A stretch of 64,000 nucleotides of DNA from Bactericera cockerelli. Lineage: Eukaryota; Arthropoda; Insecta; Hemiptera; Triozidae. Location: assembly GCA_024516035.1 (NCBI GenBank), contig CM044961.1, forward strand, positions 30,952,060-31,016,059. Direction: 5' to 3'. The position numbers were made by a program, and so were the translations under genes. Positions within the stretch are counted from its first letter, which is position 1. Every line of letters begins with the position of its first letter. Under the pieces are notes generated by a model, which saw only the letters and a program-made list of their open reading frames with translations, did not search any database and was not told the DNA's origin. This document shows positions 21,620-31,502 of this stretch, one piece after another.

Positions 21620-22405
21620 TTTTTACTTTCCTATAGGATTAGTCCTATAGAAAGGAAAAAACACTGCCAATTATGGACACAATACTTCCTCGTGATTGTT
21701 TCACATTGTGTACACGTGCGAATTTTGAGTTTTTATACTAAATTACTTGTATCTCCAAAACGGCTGAACCGATTTTCTTCAAATTTATTTTATATGGTAG
21801 AAAACCGTTTTTCTACATTCTAAATTCCACAAAAATTCTGTATCGGCAAGTCGTGGTTCTTATTTTTTGACTTTATTGTCCAAAATTTCGGATTTTCTTA
21901 TATATGAGAGTCAAATTATAATTAATTAAAAAGAAAATATAAAAAGCCTGTGTAAAACAATAATATGCATATACATACAAAATTTCATCAAAATCGGGTG
22001 TACCGTTCACGAGATATAAGCATTTAAGTAAAAGGTTAGTGGTCAGGCGCATGGTCTCTTTCACCCAGAGCCGCTAGTACGAATTCGATGAATTTAAAAT
22101 GGGACCATCTACAGAATGTCTCCTAGATGTGTACAAAATTTCATCAAAATCGGTCGAGTAGTTTCCGAGATTTGCGCGTTACAAGGAATCAGACCGACAG
22201 ACAGACAGACAGACAGACCGACAGACAGACAGACCGACAGACCGACAGACGGACACAAAACCAAATTTGCTCAGGAGGTTATGAAACGTCCAGAAATATG
22301 AAAAAAATTGAAATCGGAGCAAATAAATATTTTTTTTACAAAAACGAACACAATACTTCCGATTTCTAATATTAGAAATTTTTCGGAAGTAATAATTGAA
22401 TCACC
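21620..22405 (+). repeat. RepJ dispersed repeat, copy 2 (best preserved)
   Basis: Starts with the short inverted repeat CTTTCCTATAGGA / TCCTATAGAAAG and continues AATTATGGACACAATACTTC, CGATTTTCTTCAAATTTAT, TCGGGTGTACCGTTCACGAG, ATCGGTCGAGTAGTTTCCGA and a (CAGA)n tract at about 22195-22255. It ends with CGGAAGTAATA. Overlapping open frames rich in TDRQ come from the (CAGA)n tract. Confidence 0.7.
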
Positions 22406-22894
22406 CAAAATTTTCGATATTCAGTTTTTTATTAATTGAATTGATTTTTTTTTGGAATCATCAGTTCATTGATTCGTAAGTGTACACGGTACTGTTTACT
22501 GTGGCAGTCCATTCTAATATGTCATATTGATACTTATACCTATAACATTCAATGAAAGAAAAAGTTATCGACTCTATCTTGTACGGCAATGCCTGGGATG
22601 TAAAGTAGGATTAGAGAAATACACACATACATATAAGGCCATGCCTCGGGTGTAAAGCAGGGTTAGGATTAAAAGATTTAGGATATAGGGCCAAGCTTTG
22701 GGTGTAAACTAGTCAGGAAAAAATCATCCTATTAAGAGCGCACTTTTCTTTTTTTCAAATTTCTCCATCCACCTCTGATATTTTTTATCACCCCATCCTA
22801 ACAAACGATGTTCAGGGCCGAATTATGGAATATTATTAAAGTTAATTCAAGGGGACAATATCCCTTAACACGAAATATATAGAGGGCCTTAAGT

Positions 22895-23075
22895 AGTCAC
22901 CGTGGCCGAGTGAGTTAGCGCGCTAGGCATTGCACGCATGGTGACCTGGGTTCAATCCCCAGCGGGGCAGGAATTTTTCTGCTCTGTACTTGGATGTTCG
23001 GGGTTCACTCATACCTCGTGAGGAAAAATCAGTAATTACTTGTATGAGTAACGATCAGTGGCGGCATTACCAGAG
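22895..23075 (+). repeat. RepN SINE, copy 1 (tRNA-like head)
   Basis: Head GTCACCGTGGCCGAGTGAGT (A box) and GACCTGGGTTCAATCCCCAG (B box) resemble a type-II (Ser/Leu) tRNA. The body contains TTCACTCATACCTCGTGAGG. A decayed copy is at 52920. Confidence 0.75.
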
Positions 23076-23220
23076 TAAAAAGAAAATAATTTATGTTAAA
23101 GAATAATTCAAAAAGTGAATAAGGCTCTTCAAAGACTGTACAGTAGGGTGGCGAAAATATATGTATGTATCTAGGACCCTGCCAAACAAATTTGCCACTC
23201 GCAAATGGAACATTCAGAAA

Positions 23221-24011
23221 CAGTTGGTCCAGACACGCCCTTCACGAGTTGCCCCACGCGTGCAATGTTCGTCAGTGTATAATAACCCAACAGTTGGTCC
23301 AGACACGAGTGGCCCCACGCGTACAATGTTCGTCGCTGTATAATAACCCAACAGTTGGCCCAGACACACCCCATGCGAGTTTCTCCACGCTTACAATGTT
23401 CATCAGTGTATAATAACCCAACAGTTGGTCCAAACACGCCCTATACGAGTTGCCCCACGCGTGCAATGATCGTCAGTGTATAATAACCCAACAGTTGGTC
23501 CAGACACGAGTTACACCACGCGTACATTGTTCGTCAGTGTATATAATAACCCAACAGTTGGTCCAGACTTGTCCCACGCGTACATTGTTCGTCAGTGTAT
23601 ATAATAACCCAACAGTTGGTAGAGACTTGTCCCACGCGTACATTGTTCGTCAGTGTATATAATAACCCAACAGCTGTCCAGACACGAGTTGCTCCAAGCA
23701 TACAATGTTCGTCAGTGTATAATAACCCAACAGTTGGTCCAGACACTCCCCACACGAGTTACACCACGCGTACAATGTTCGTCAGTGTATAATAACCCAA
23801 CAGTTGGTCCAGACACTCCCCACACGAGTTACACCACGCGTACAATGTTCGTCAGTGTATAATAACCCAACAGTTGGTCCAGACACTCCCCACACGAGTT
23901 ACACCACGCGTACAATGTTCGTCAGTGTATAATAACCCAACAGTTGGTCCAGACACTCTCTACACGAGTTACACCACGCGTGCAATGTTCGTCAGTGTAT
24001 AATAACCCAAC
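23221..24011. repeat. Minisatellite, 57-69-bp unit, 12 copies
   Basis: The unit is CAGTTGGTCCAGACAC, a variable central part, ACGAGTTACACCACGCGTAC, AATGTTCGTCAGTGTATAAT and AACCCA. Units start near 23221, 23291, 23350, 23419, 23488, 23550, 23608, 23667, 23729, 23798, 23867 and 23936. The last four are 69 bp and almost identical; units 5-8 are shortened. Each junction has the near-palindrome CCAACAGTTGG. The open frames through it stop in every unit, so it is not coding. Confidence 0.9.
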
Positions 24012-24054
24012 GAATAAGGTCGAATGAACGTAAATATTTTTCAATATGATCTTA

Positions 24055-24667
24055 TCACCCAAAAAACACTTCGTGTAAAAATAGTCGTCAAGTGTTGGAA
24101 TGATTAAAAAGAACTGATATCAAAAACGTCAATTTTCTATGTTTGAAGGAAATATTTTTCACGTAATAAGTCTCTTGATAATTCAACCAAAATAATATCC
24201 TCACAACAACAATACACCTTTGAGCAAACTTCGATTTGGTATTTTGAGAATTTAACCAAAAAATAGCCACACAACAAAACAATGCTCTTGTAAGAACAAT
24301 CTTGCATAATTACATAACCACGTCCTTGACTACTGCACACTGTTTTGTTAGCAACGTACTTCACATACATTTCAGAACAAAACAGTGTGCAGTCAAGGAC
24401 GTGGTTCTGTAATTATGCAAGATTGTTGTTACAAGAGCATTGTTTTGTTGTGTGGCTATTTTTTGGTTAAATTCTCAAAATACCAAATCGAAGTTTGCTC
24501 AAAGGTGTATTGTTGTTGTGAGGATATTATTTTGGTTGAATTATCAAGAGACTTATTACGTGAAAAATATTTCCTTCAAACATAGAAAATTGACGTTTTT
24601 GATATCAGTTCTTTTTAATCATTCCAACACTTGACGACTATTTTTACACGAAGTGTTTTTTGGGTGA
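24055..24667. mobile_element. Near-perfect 613-bp palindrome, probable fold-back transposon
   Basis: The arms are TCACCCAAAAAACACTTCGT and its complement, each about 300 bp, meeting near 24361. Only about three differences between the arms were found (for example TAAGAAC versus TAACAAC). TA flanks both ends (24053-24054, 24668-24669), consistent with a Tc1/mariner-type target duplication. The same 64-codon peptide is readable on opposite strands in the two arms, a consequence of symmetry and not a gene. High arm identity implies recent origin or gene conversion. Confidence 0.8.
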
Positions 24668-25149
24668 TATCACTACTTTTTGATTTAATTGATTTTCATA
24701 TGATAGATGAAATAAAAACTGGTCAACAATCAACAGATAAAAGAAAAAAGACTTTTAATTAAAGGATGTTGATCTTTTAATTCAAGGAGAAAAAAAATGA
24801 TAGAAAAAAAAACTTTGAAAAGATGCTGAAAGAATATTTCACGGTACTTGCTGGAGAGAGGAGAAATCTTGAGATAACAGGTGTATTCCTTATTGAGTGG
24901 CACTAGATAGCGCTCAGCAATTTTGTTGATCTTTTCAAATTTTGAAACCCACTGCTAGATTCATTAATAGAAAAGTACCCCGTTTCAGTATTGTTGGCAA
25001 TAATTAGAGATGGGTGATACCGAGTATTTCATAGAACCGGTATTTCAGTAATCGATTACATAAAAGTACCGAGTATTTACCGAGGTTCTTTTGTACTTGG
25101 TTTTTGAGATTCTGCGAGCGGATGTAAATGGAATAGTGGATTTATAAAC

Positions 25150-25265
25150 AATCGGACCAAGCTTTATTTACATTTTTTTTATATACAATGAACATGGTAA
25201 CATGGTGAAATAAATATAAACAAAGCCTGATCAAGGGTGGTGATAATGCCTTCGGCATTCTCTTC
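25150..25265 (-). repeat. RepE retroposon, copy 1
   Basis: The minus strand has GAAGAGAATGCCGAAGGCAT then TATCACCACCCTTGATCAGG, followed by a tail with AAATAAAG near its 3' end. The head is the same design as RepD, with a different stem sequence. A second copy is at 53690-53826. Confidence 0.7.
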
Positions 25266-25276
25266 AAATCTAAATC

Positions 25277-25443
25277 TCACAATTTTGCATTCAGAATGTT
25301 TACAGGAGACGAATCTCGATTCACAAAATTTGTTGGGTGTTTTAGTTTCAAGTGTTTCAATAGATTAGAAGCTCCACCTCCTATTTTATAACCTGAATTA
25401 AATAATGTAAATTTCCCTAAACCGTCCAATTGTTTGACAAAGG
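25277..25443 (-). pseudogene. BED zinc-finger remnant of a hAT transposase
   Basis: The minus strand reads about 54 codons, including GKFTLFNSGYKIGGGASNLL and KHLKLKHPTNFV, then a TGA at 25277-25279. BED fingers follow the pattern CxxC-(n)-GGTSNLxxHLKxxH. Here the NLLKHLKLKH half is intact, but both zinc-binding cysteines are phenylalanine (FTLF), each explained by one G-to-T change. BED fingers bind DNA at the N-terminus of many hAT transposases. The rest of the enzyme is absent. Confidence 0.6.
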
Positions 25444-25940
25444 AGTTTCAAATAGAAGACTTGTTTCTACGAGACAAAAAGAAAAATATTAGGACACCGA
25501 CAGCCTGAATATTATTCATAGATAATATCGGAATAATGAAGTACGGGAAGTACCTCTCTCTGCTGTACCCAGTTCTAGAGATGGGTATTTGGGTATTATT
25601 GTAATACCGATTATTTCATAGAACCGGTACCCGGTATGGTACCCGGCCTCGGCGTGTAATACCAAGTATTTAATAAAAACGGTACCCGCCTGCTACGTAC
25701 GATACGTCGGTACTCGGTCCCAGTGTGTAATACCGAGTATTTCATAAAATCGGTACCCAGTACGGTATGCGGATCCAGTGTGTTATACCGTCGCCAGTGT
25801 TGTACCCGGTACGGGTACAGGTACCTAGCAAAATTTTGTACCCGGTATGGGTGCGGGTACCTAATTTTATTATGTACCCGGTGCGGGTACTTTTGTAAAT
25901 GTACCCGGTATTTTTTTGGGTACTTTTCGGGTACGTTATT

Positions 25941-26239
25941 CTTATCTATAGTAAGTATAGTAATAAGATTTGTCTAAATTATTTTAACTGTGGAGGACAA
26001 AGTCTTGTCATTAGAATACCACCTAACAACCAAACTAAAATAAAATACCAAATTGATGGTTAGCCTTTAATGAGGTCTTGAACTCCAAGTTCCAGGTTAA
26101 AAGTCTAGTAAGGTAGATTTTATTTTTATTTAAAATTACTATTAATGTTAATGTATTATTATTATTATTATCATCATCACAATCAAGAAATAAAAAGATA
26201 CATTTATTAAAAATAAGGCTTGCACCTTTTTAATTTAAG
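25941..26239. other. Spacer with a RepP-like fragment
   Basis: 26068-26108 (GAGGTCTTGAACTCCAAGTT then CCAGGTTAAAAGTC) resembles a decayed minus-strand RepP head. A short (TTA)n run lies at about 26155. Confidence 0.4.
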
Positions 26240-26430
26240 TATGAATTTGTGAACAAAAATAACTAAAATGTAGAAAAAATAGTATTCTATCATATAAAAC
26301 AAATTTGAAGAAAATCGGTTAAGCAGTTTTGAAGATACAAGTGATTTAGTCGAAAAAATCAAAATTGCCAGGTGTATACAATGTGAAACAATCACAAGGA
26401 AGTATTGTGTCCATAATTAGCAGTGTTTTT
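26240..26430 (-). repeat. RepJ fragment, 5' part
   Basis: The minus strand carries AATTATGGACACAATACTTC, GTGATTGTTTCACATTGTAT and GATTTTCTTCAAATTTGTTT, then ends. It covers only the first ~190 bp of RepJ. Confidence 0.65.
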
Positions 26431-26552
26431 TTATTTATATTTATAATGTAGGTACATATTTGTAAATTTTGAATGAGATCTATGTAATTTACGATTCATA
26501 ATACAAAAGCATTGATCAAAATAAAAGCTTTATTTAGACTGTCAGTTGTCAG

Positions 26553-26790
26553 TGGCCAGCCTCCGTGGCGTAATGGTTGTAACTACTGCCCGTAGTTCAG
26601 ACATTTCGAGTTCGATTCCCAGTTGTTGCAGACTTTTCTAATATTTTTTGCCCCTCTAAACACGTGAGTCTGGAATCTACCCAGGCTGGGCGAGTTAAAT
26701 GTAGGTACCTGGAACGATTCCCAGCGAATGGAGGGTAAAACCCCCCGTCCTGACTAGTTCAAATCAGGACGTTAAAACCAAATACAATCA
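26553..26790 (+). repeat. Chimeric SINE: tRNA-like head on the RepF body
   Basis: Head GGCCAGCCTCCGTGGCGTAA then TGGTTG (A box) and TTTCGAGTTCGATTCCCAG (B box). From about 26685 the sequence is the RepF body: ACCCAGGCTGGGCGAGTTAA, CCAGCGAATGGAGGGTAAAA and CCCCCCGTCCTGACTAG, ending GGACGTTAAAACCAAATAC. The RepF copies at 37946 and 34943 have the same body behind a 5S head. Confidence 0.75.
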
Positions 26791-27026
26791 ACTGGTCACA
26801 ATCGTTTTAAAATGAGTTTGGTGTGATAATTGGTGCTTCTTTTGTGGAACTTCAACCAGTAATAATGAAGAAAAAAACATACCTATTTAATCTTAAAATC
26901 CATTAACAATAATTCATTAATAATCAACTAGTGTTTTAACCTTGTATTGAAAAATTAGTTATGAACTCGTTAAATAACGGACAACTTTGTTTAGTGGTTT
27001 TGTTTACAATACAATTTTAATTATAA

Positions 27027-27286
27027 CTAGCCGTTTGCCCGTGCTTTGCAACGGGACTAAATTTCAAATTTACTAAGGCATGGCCGTACTGCTGGACAGC
27101 AATGCCTTTTTGAACTTTTTATAATTTTTCTGGACAAAGCGATAATGGTTTTGGGGGGGTCAATTCTGAGACATTTTTCGCTATCTCTTACCGTTTTGGC
27201 TAAACAACTCCGGACAAACAAACATAGGTAGGTAGGTAGGTAGGTAGGTAGGTAGGTAGTCCTTTTTTCTGTTTTATATATAGAGA
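27027..27286 (-). mobile_element. Helitron-like non-autonomous element, copy 2
   Basis: The minus strand starts TCTCTATATATAAAACAG after a host A and ends GCAAAGCACGGGCAAACGG then CTAG before T. The 3' subterminal hairpin is CCGTTGCAAAGCACGG. These are standard Helitron terminal features (5' TC, 3' hairpin plus CTRR, insertion between A and T). A (CCTA)n microsatellite lies internally. No coding remnant. Confidence 0.7.
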
Positions 27287-27751
27287 TATGTACCTGAGTA
27301 CATGGTAGGTAGATGGAATTTCGATCTTGGTAAAATAAAGAGGGAAATGAAAGTGCCGAGTCAGCCGAGTATTATTGTATGTTCCGAAATTGCCTCTTAC
27401 TATGGCTCTAAGAAATGTTGACCCATATATTTGCCTAACATCGAGTTACTAAACATGGTGTCAATTCAGCATAATCAGTTGGTAGGTATAAACAGAAGAA
27501 GTGAGACATTATACTAGATAATACATTTAATAATTATAAATTAATAAGCAAGCATATATCCATGGAATATACCCTGAAAATTTCAGCTCGATTGGACAAA
27601 AAATGCAACTTATATCATGTTACAATGTTACATACATAGGTAGATGGATAGTTAGATTGTGACAAATTAATGTTGATCGAGTTAAACCATAGGTACTCAC
27701 TTCGTTCGAAATTAAACGGTCATAGGAGGTTGACTCAAACTACCAACTACT
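27287..27751. other. No feature recognised
   Basis: Includes the phrase AAAATTTCAGCTCGATTGGA, a style common in dispersed repeats, but no second copy was seen here. Confidence 0.4.
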
Positions 27752-27897
27752 GTTTTTTTTTTTTTTTCTCACGAGAAAACCGGACATCCAAAGTACAGAG
27801 TAAAAAAAAAATTATACCTAGCCGGGATTCGAACCCAGGTCACCTTGCAAACTTTGTGTTTTACCTACACCAGTCGACGACCACAGAGACTGCTCAA
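27752..27897 (-). repeat. RepQ SINE head fragment
   Basis: The minus strand holds GGTGACCTGGGTTCGAATCC then CGGC (B box) downstream of CTCTGTGGTCGTCGACTGGT. A poly-A run (plus-strand poly-T at 27752-27768) lies at its 3' side. Single copy in the window. Confidence 0.5.
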
Positions 27898-28241
27898 TAC
27901 ATATTATAATTTATCATTGTTTTGATTTATTTTAATCAATATTTTACCTCTTACTGGCCAATATTTTATACACTTCTCATAATATAGACCTAGTTTACCT
28001 CTTGATGTAGAAATCTCTGAATGAAGTTATAAAACGTTATTATTCCCTGACTGATAACTTAGTCTGCTGGCAGCTTGGGTGAAGCAAAGATGATTGGATC
28101 CCACCCATATTTTAAGTTCTATGTGAGGCGAAGATTTTTTGTTACTCTCATAAATCTTATTTCAGTTTTTTATTTTTATGTCTCACACTGTCGCTGATTT
28201 TTCTAACATTTTATTTACATCGTAGTATATTTCTGCGTAAT

Positions 28242-28640
28242 TAGACCTTTAGAAAGAACCTTCAGTCATCAACTTTTGATAAATAGGCGTGGCTCCAGGG
28301 TTCATTTTAGATATTCCTTTAGATGGCTTTAAATACTTTTCTACTTGTTTCAACCATCTGAAATTAAGTGATCTCATTCCCTTTGACTAGACCTTTCTAA
28401 AAACACCAGAAATACAACTCTAGGATAATAATAGACGGCTCTGGGCTCCATAATAAGTATTCCTTTCAAAGGGTATAACTCAAGTTTGGTCCAGTGTAAT
28501 ACTTTGGTTATATTTTTATATTTTTTCCTATGATAAGGTCTTTCGAAAAATACCACAATCGCAGCTCCAAGATAACCAGGGGCGGCTCTGTGCAACTTTC
28601 CCGTTTTATTTTAGAAGGCTATATCTCCTATCCTATAAAA
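28242..28640. repeat. Degenerate tandem repeat, ~146-bp period, three units
   Basis: TAGACCTTTAGAAAGAACC at 28242, TAGACCTTTCTAAAAACACC at 28388 and AAGGTCTTTCGAAAAATACC at 28535 begin three units of 146-147 bp. Each continues with a GGCGTGGCTC / GACGGCTCTG / GGCGGCTCTG-like motif about 45-55 bp later. Similarity between units is moderate, so this is an old array. Confidence 0.5.
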
Positions 28641-29370
28641 AATAAATACTTGAAACTATAAAAGGTATGCAGAGATAAAAATTCCCTTTTCAAAAACGTA
28701 TCTCACGTCTTTCCACGATAAGCACACGTTGCTGTACCCTTGACAGAAAATTGGTCTGAAAAAAAAAAAAAAAAAAAAAACCCGTATGAATAATTTCATG
28801 AAATTCAAGATTTTCGGCGTGGCCAGTAAACGACTTTAACTGTACGTAGGAACCTCGCGCTTTCGTGAAACACAATCTATTTTCGCGTCTCATTACGAAT
28901 TTGAAATAAAAATTGATAAAAGTTAGCGTTAAGTGGGCGAAAACAATAAAACAAAATACATATAAACTCTGTTTCGTGTTAATATAGGCCGGGTGGCTGG
29001 CGCTACTTGACGAGCGCTCGCCTCCCGGCGAGCTTGATTGTTCTAAGTTTGGCGTGGAAAAAAAATTAAAAACATCGACTGCTCAGTAGTCGAGAGGGAT
29101 TTATTTTTTTCTTCTTTTATATACTTTTTTTATTATTCGAACTTACTGCTCACTCTTTTGTTTTCATATTAAAAAAGTTCACGGAAAAAAAATGCCGGAT
29201 ATATTTGTTGTTATTTCTACTCTCTTTTCCACTTATTTTCCATCATTGCCGGAATCATTTCAATTTTTTCCTCTTATTGAAATTGGAAATTCACAGAAAA
29301 GTAGATCCGTTTTGAATTTTGATTCACTCCCTTTCTCTTTATTAGTTGCTCTTTTCTCCCTTTCTATCGC
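28641..29370. other. No gene; poly-A run and GC-rich hairpin
   Basis: Contains a ~21-nt A run near 28757 and, near 29005-29030, the hairpin-forming CGCTCGCCTCCCGGCGAGC. The 140-codon frame starting at 29192 runs into the CT tract and is low complexity. Confidence 0.45.
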
Positions 29371-29560
29371 TCCCCTTTTTCTCTTCCTCTCTCTCTCTCC
29401 TCTCTATTTCTCTCTCTATCCCCTCTATTCTCTTCCTCTCTCTCTTTTTATCTCTCTCTCTCCCCTCTATTCTCTCCCTCTCTCTCTCCTCTACCCTCTT
29501 CCTCCCTCTATCTCTAATCTATTCCTCTTTCTTTTTCCCTTTCTATTTCTCATTTTCATT
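29371..29560. repeat. (CT)n-rich tract
   Basis: Imperfect CTCTCC/CTCTAT tract. Confidence 0.9.
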
Positions 29561-29803
29561 CCTATTTTTTTTTATCCAACTCTCACCTTCTCTTTCTCTC
29601 ATATGTATGGGTAATTCATACATAATGGTACATAACTACTCACACAACGGTTACCTATACATATATGGGTAGGTACAGTATATGTATACTCGTATATAAG
29701 GGTTCAGGACATAGGTACATACATACATAAGGGCATCTTTCTTCATATACAATACATGTCGTAAATCTGATCAACATCCTTCTACCGTTGACATAAATAG
29801 GCG

Positions 29804-30345
29804 CTCTCTCTCTCTATTTCCCTCTGCCTCTACCCATCCCTCTCATTCTCCTTCTCTCTGATGCCTTTCTCTATCTCTTTCTCTTCTCCCTTCTCTCTAT
29901 CTCCCTCTCTCTCCCTCTCCCCATTCCTCTCATTCTCCTCCTCTCTGGCTTTCTCTCTCTCCCTCTCTCCTCTCTTTTATCTCTCCTTCTCCCTCTCTCT
30001 CCTCCCTCTCTATATTTTCCTCTCTCTCCTTCTCCCTCCCTCTCCCCCTCTCTCTCCCTCTTTATCACCTTCTCACTCCTCCTTCTCTCTCTCCCTCTCT
30101 TTTTCTCATCCTCTCTTTCTCCTCTCTCTCTCCCTCCCTTTCTCTCCTCTCTCTCCCCTCTCTCTCTCCCTCTCTCTCTCCCCTCTCTCTCTCTCTCCCT
30201 CTCTCTCTCTCTCCCTCTCTCTCTCTCCCTCTCTTTCTCCCTCTTTCTCACCCTCTCTCTTCCTTTCTCCTTCCTCTCTCTACTTCCTCTCTCCTCTCTC
30301 ACCCTCCTCGCTCTCTCTCTCTCTCTCCTCCCCCATCTTTCCCTC
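29804..30345. repeat. Long (CT)n/(CCCT)n tract
   Basis: More than 500 bp of nearly continuous pyrimidine on the plus strand with CTCC, CTTC and CCTC variants. The 193-codon plus and 143-codon minus frames (Ser/Leu/Pro- and Glu/Arg-rich) are pure artefacts of this tract. Confidence 0.95.
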
Positions 30346-30683
30346 TCTCCTCCTCAAGTTAATCTCCTCCCTCTCCTCATTCCTAAGAAATGGAAATGGA
30401 GTTTCCATGTACACCGACCTACCTCAGCCAATACAAAGTTGAGTCTTTGAGCAGATTATTATCCCCATTCTGATGGGTTCCAATGAATTTCTAAAGGAGA
30501 AAGAGCCCGAGTCTTCCCTAACCCTCACACCCAAAACAGACCACTTTAAGTAGGTATAATGGGATTAAGAAAAGCTTGATTACTTAAGTTTATATCTCTA
30601 AGTAAATTTTGTCAGAAACCGTTTTTTTTTAACGGTCATATCGCACTAAGAGTATAATATATAATAATTATTATAATATATAC
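30346..30683. other. No feature recognised
   Basis: Mixed-composition spacer; nothing supported. Confidence 0.4.
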
Positions 30684-30889
30684 TCTTCAGTGGAAGGTAA
30701 CCACGAGGCAAGTTTAATGCTCAAAGCATTTCTACCACCTAACCAACAGATTAAATTTCTTACTATTATGTGGTCACAACCTCAAATTAACGAGGAAAAA
30801 TTCATGCACTGGGTGGGATTCGAACCAACGGATCACTACGCTACCTGGATTACCAGACTAGCGCGTTATCCACTTGACTACCATTGCAC
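30684..30889 (-). repeat. RepA SINE, copy 6 (near full length)
   Basis: The minus strand has GTGCAATGGTAGTCAAGTGG, GTTGGTTCGAATCCCACCC and AGTGCATGAATTTTTCCTC. The 3' end is CTTCCACTGAAGAGT. Confidence 0.85.
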
Positions 30890-31480
30890 AAAGTATCACA
30901 AAGAAGATAATCAGAGAGAGAGAGAGAGAAAGATATAGTATGTATGAATCCTAGTTCTATTGTCAATAAAAGATCTTCCTAATAAAAGACCTTAGTTAGA
31001 ATAGAATAGTTATATAAATTAAAATACCCATACATATTTTTTTGTTGATTGAATATTAATGTCTAAATTTAATTATCTGTTATTCTGTTAGCGCATTAAG
31101 GAAAAATTGTACAAACCTGAAAAAAATAAGTAAAGAGTCAAAATAACAAAAAAAATCCACAAGAAACAAAATATAACAAAATTAAAAAAAAAAAAAAATT
31201 CACAAGAGTGTATTATTTTCACCTTATGTCGCCCCTGTATTCCGTTTTGCTTAGTATTTATTGCCCCTGATAAATCCTCCTTCAATAGGAAGCCATTCAG
31301 TATCCCATTAAGGGACACTCCTTGAAATCCTGATGCAATCTTAAGGTGCACCCAATTCAGGAGTATTAAAAAGTAATTCGTCTTCATGAATCGGAAGCCC
31401 TGTGTTTGACCAGCCAGGCTCATTTCCTTTTCATCATGCAATACCCTGTCCTTCTCTTATCCTTATAATTCCTTACTCGG
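30890..31480. other. No recognised gene; 117-codon frame of unknown status
   Basis: A minus-strand frame at 31088-31441 contains GQTQGFRFMKTNYFLILLN and DLSGAINTKQNGIQGRHK before dissolving into Phe-rich A/T sequence. It has no motif I recognise. The N-terminal two-thirds has ordinary amino-acid composition, so a pseudogene or retroelement fragment is possible. Confidence 0.35.
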
Positions 31481-31502
31481 TATCCTAGTCACAGTTTATT
31501 AT

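Larger units (their letters stand above)
25009..25940. mobile_element. hAT transposon debris with ACCGGTAC-rich subterminal repeats
   Basis: AGAGATGGGT occurs at about 25010 and 25579, followed by reiterated ACCGAGTATTTCATAGAACC and GTACCCGGTA motifs (dense from 25620 to 25930). CCAGTGTTGTACCCGGTAC lies at about 25790. CAGNGNTG-type ends with many short subterminal repeats are typical of hAT elements, and the BED-finger remnant at 25277-25443 supports this. The arrangement looks like two or more collapsed copies, with a RepE insertion at 25150. Confidence 0.55.

Noticed and set aside
22116..22301. TDRQ-rich proteins
   Set aside because: Product of the (CAGA)n tract inside RepJ.
23161..23862. 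Multiple overlapping frames with NNPTVGPDT-like repeats; possible CRISPR-like array
   Set aside because: Units are continuous tandem repeats without unique spacers, in a eukaryotic setting, with a stop in each unit.
24088..24634. Identical 64-codon proteins on opposite strands
   Set aside because: Forced by the palindrome; no domain and no codon bias.
29861..30442. 193-codon plus-strand and 143-codon minus-strand open frames
   Set aside because: Both are translations of one (CT)n tract (Ser/Leu/Pro versus Glu/Arg); no protein-like complexity.
31088..31441. 117-codon minus-strand frame as a host gene
   Set aside because: No recognised motif, Phe-rich A/T-derived ending and no surrounding gene structure; left as unknown.
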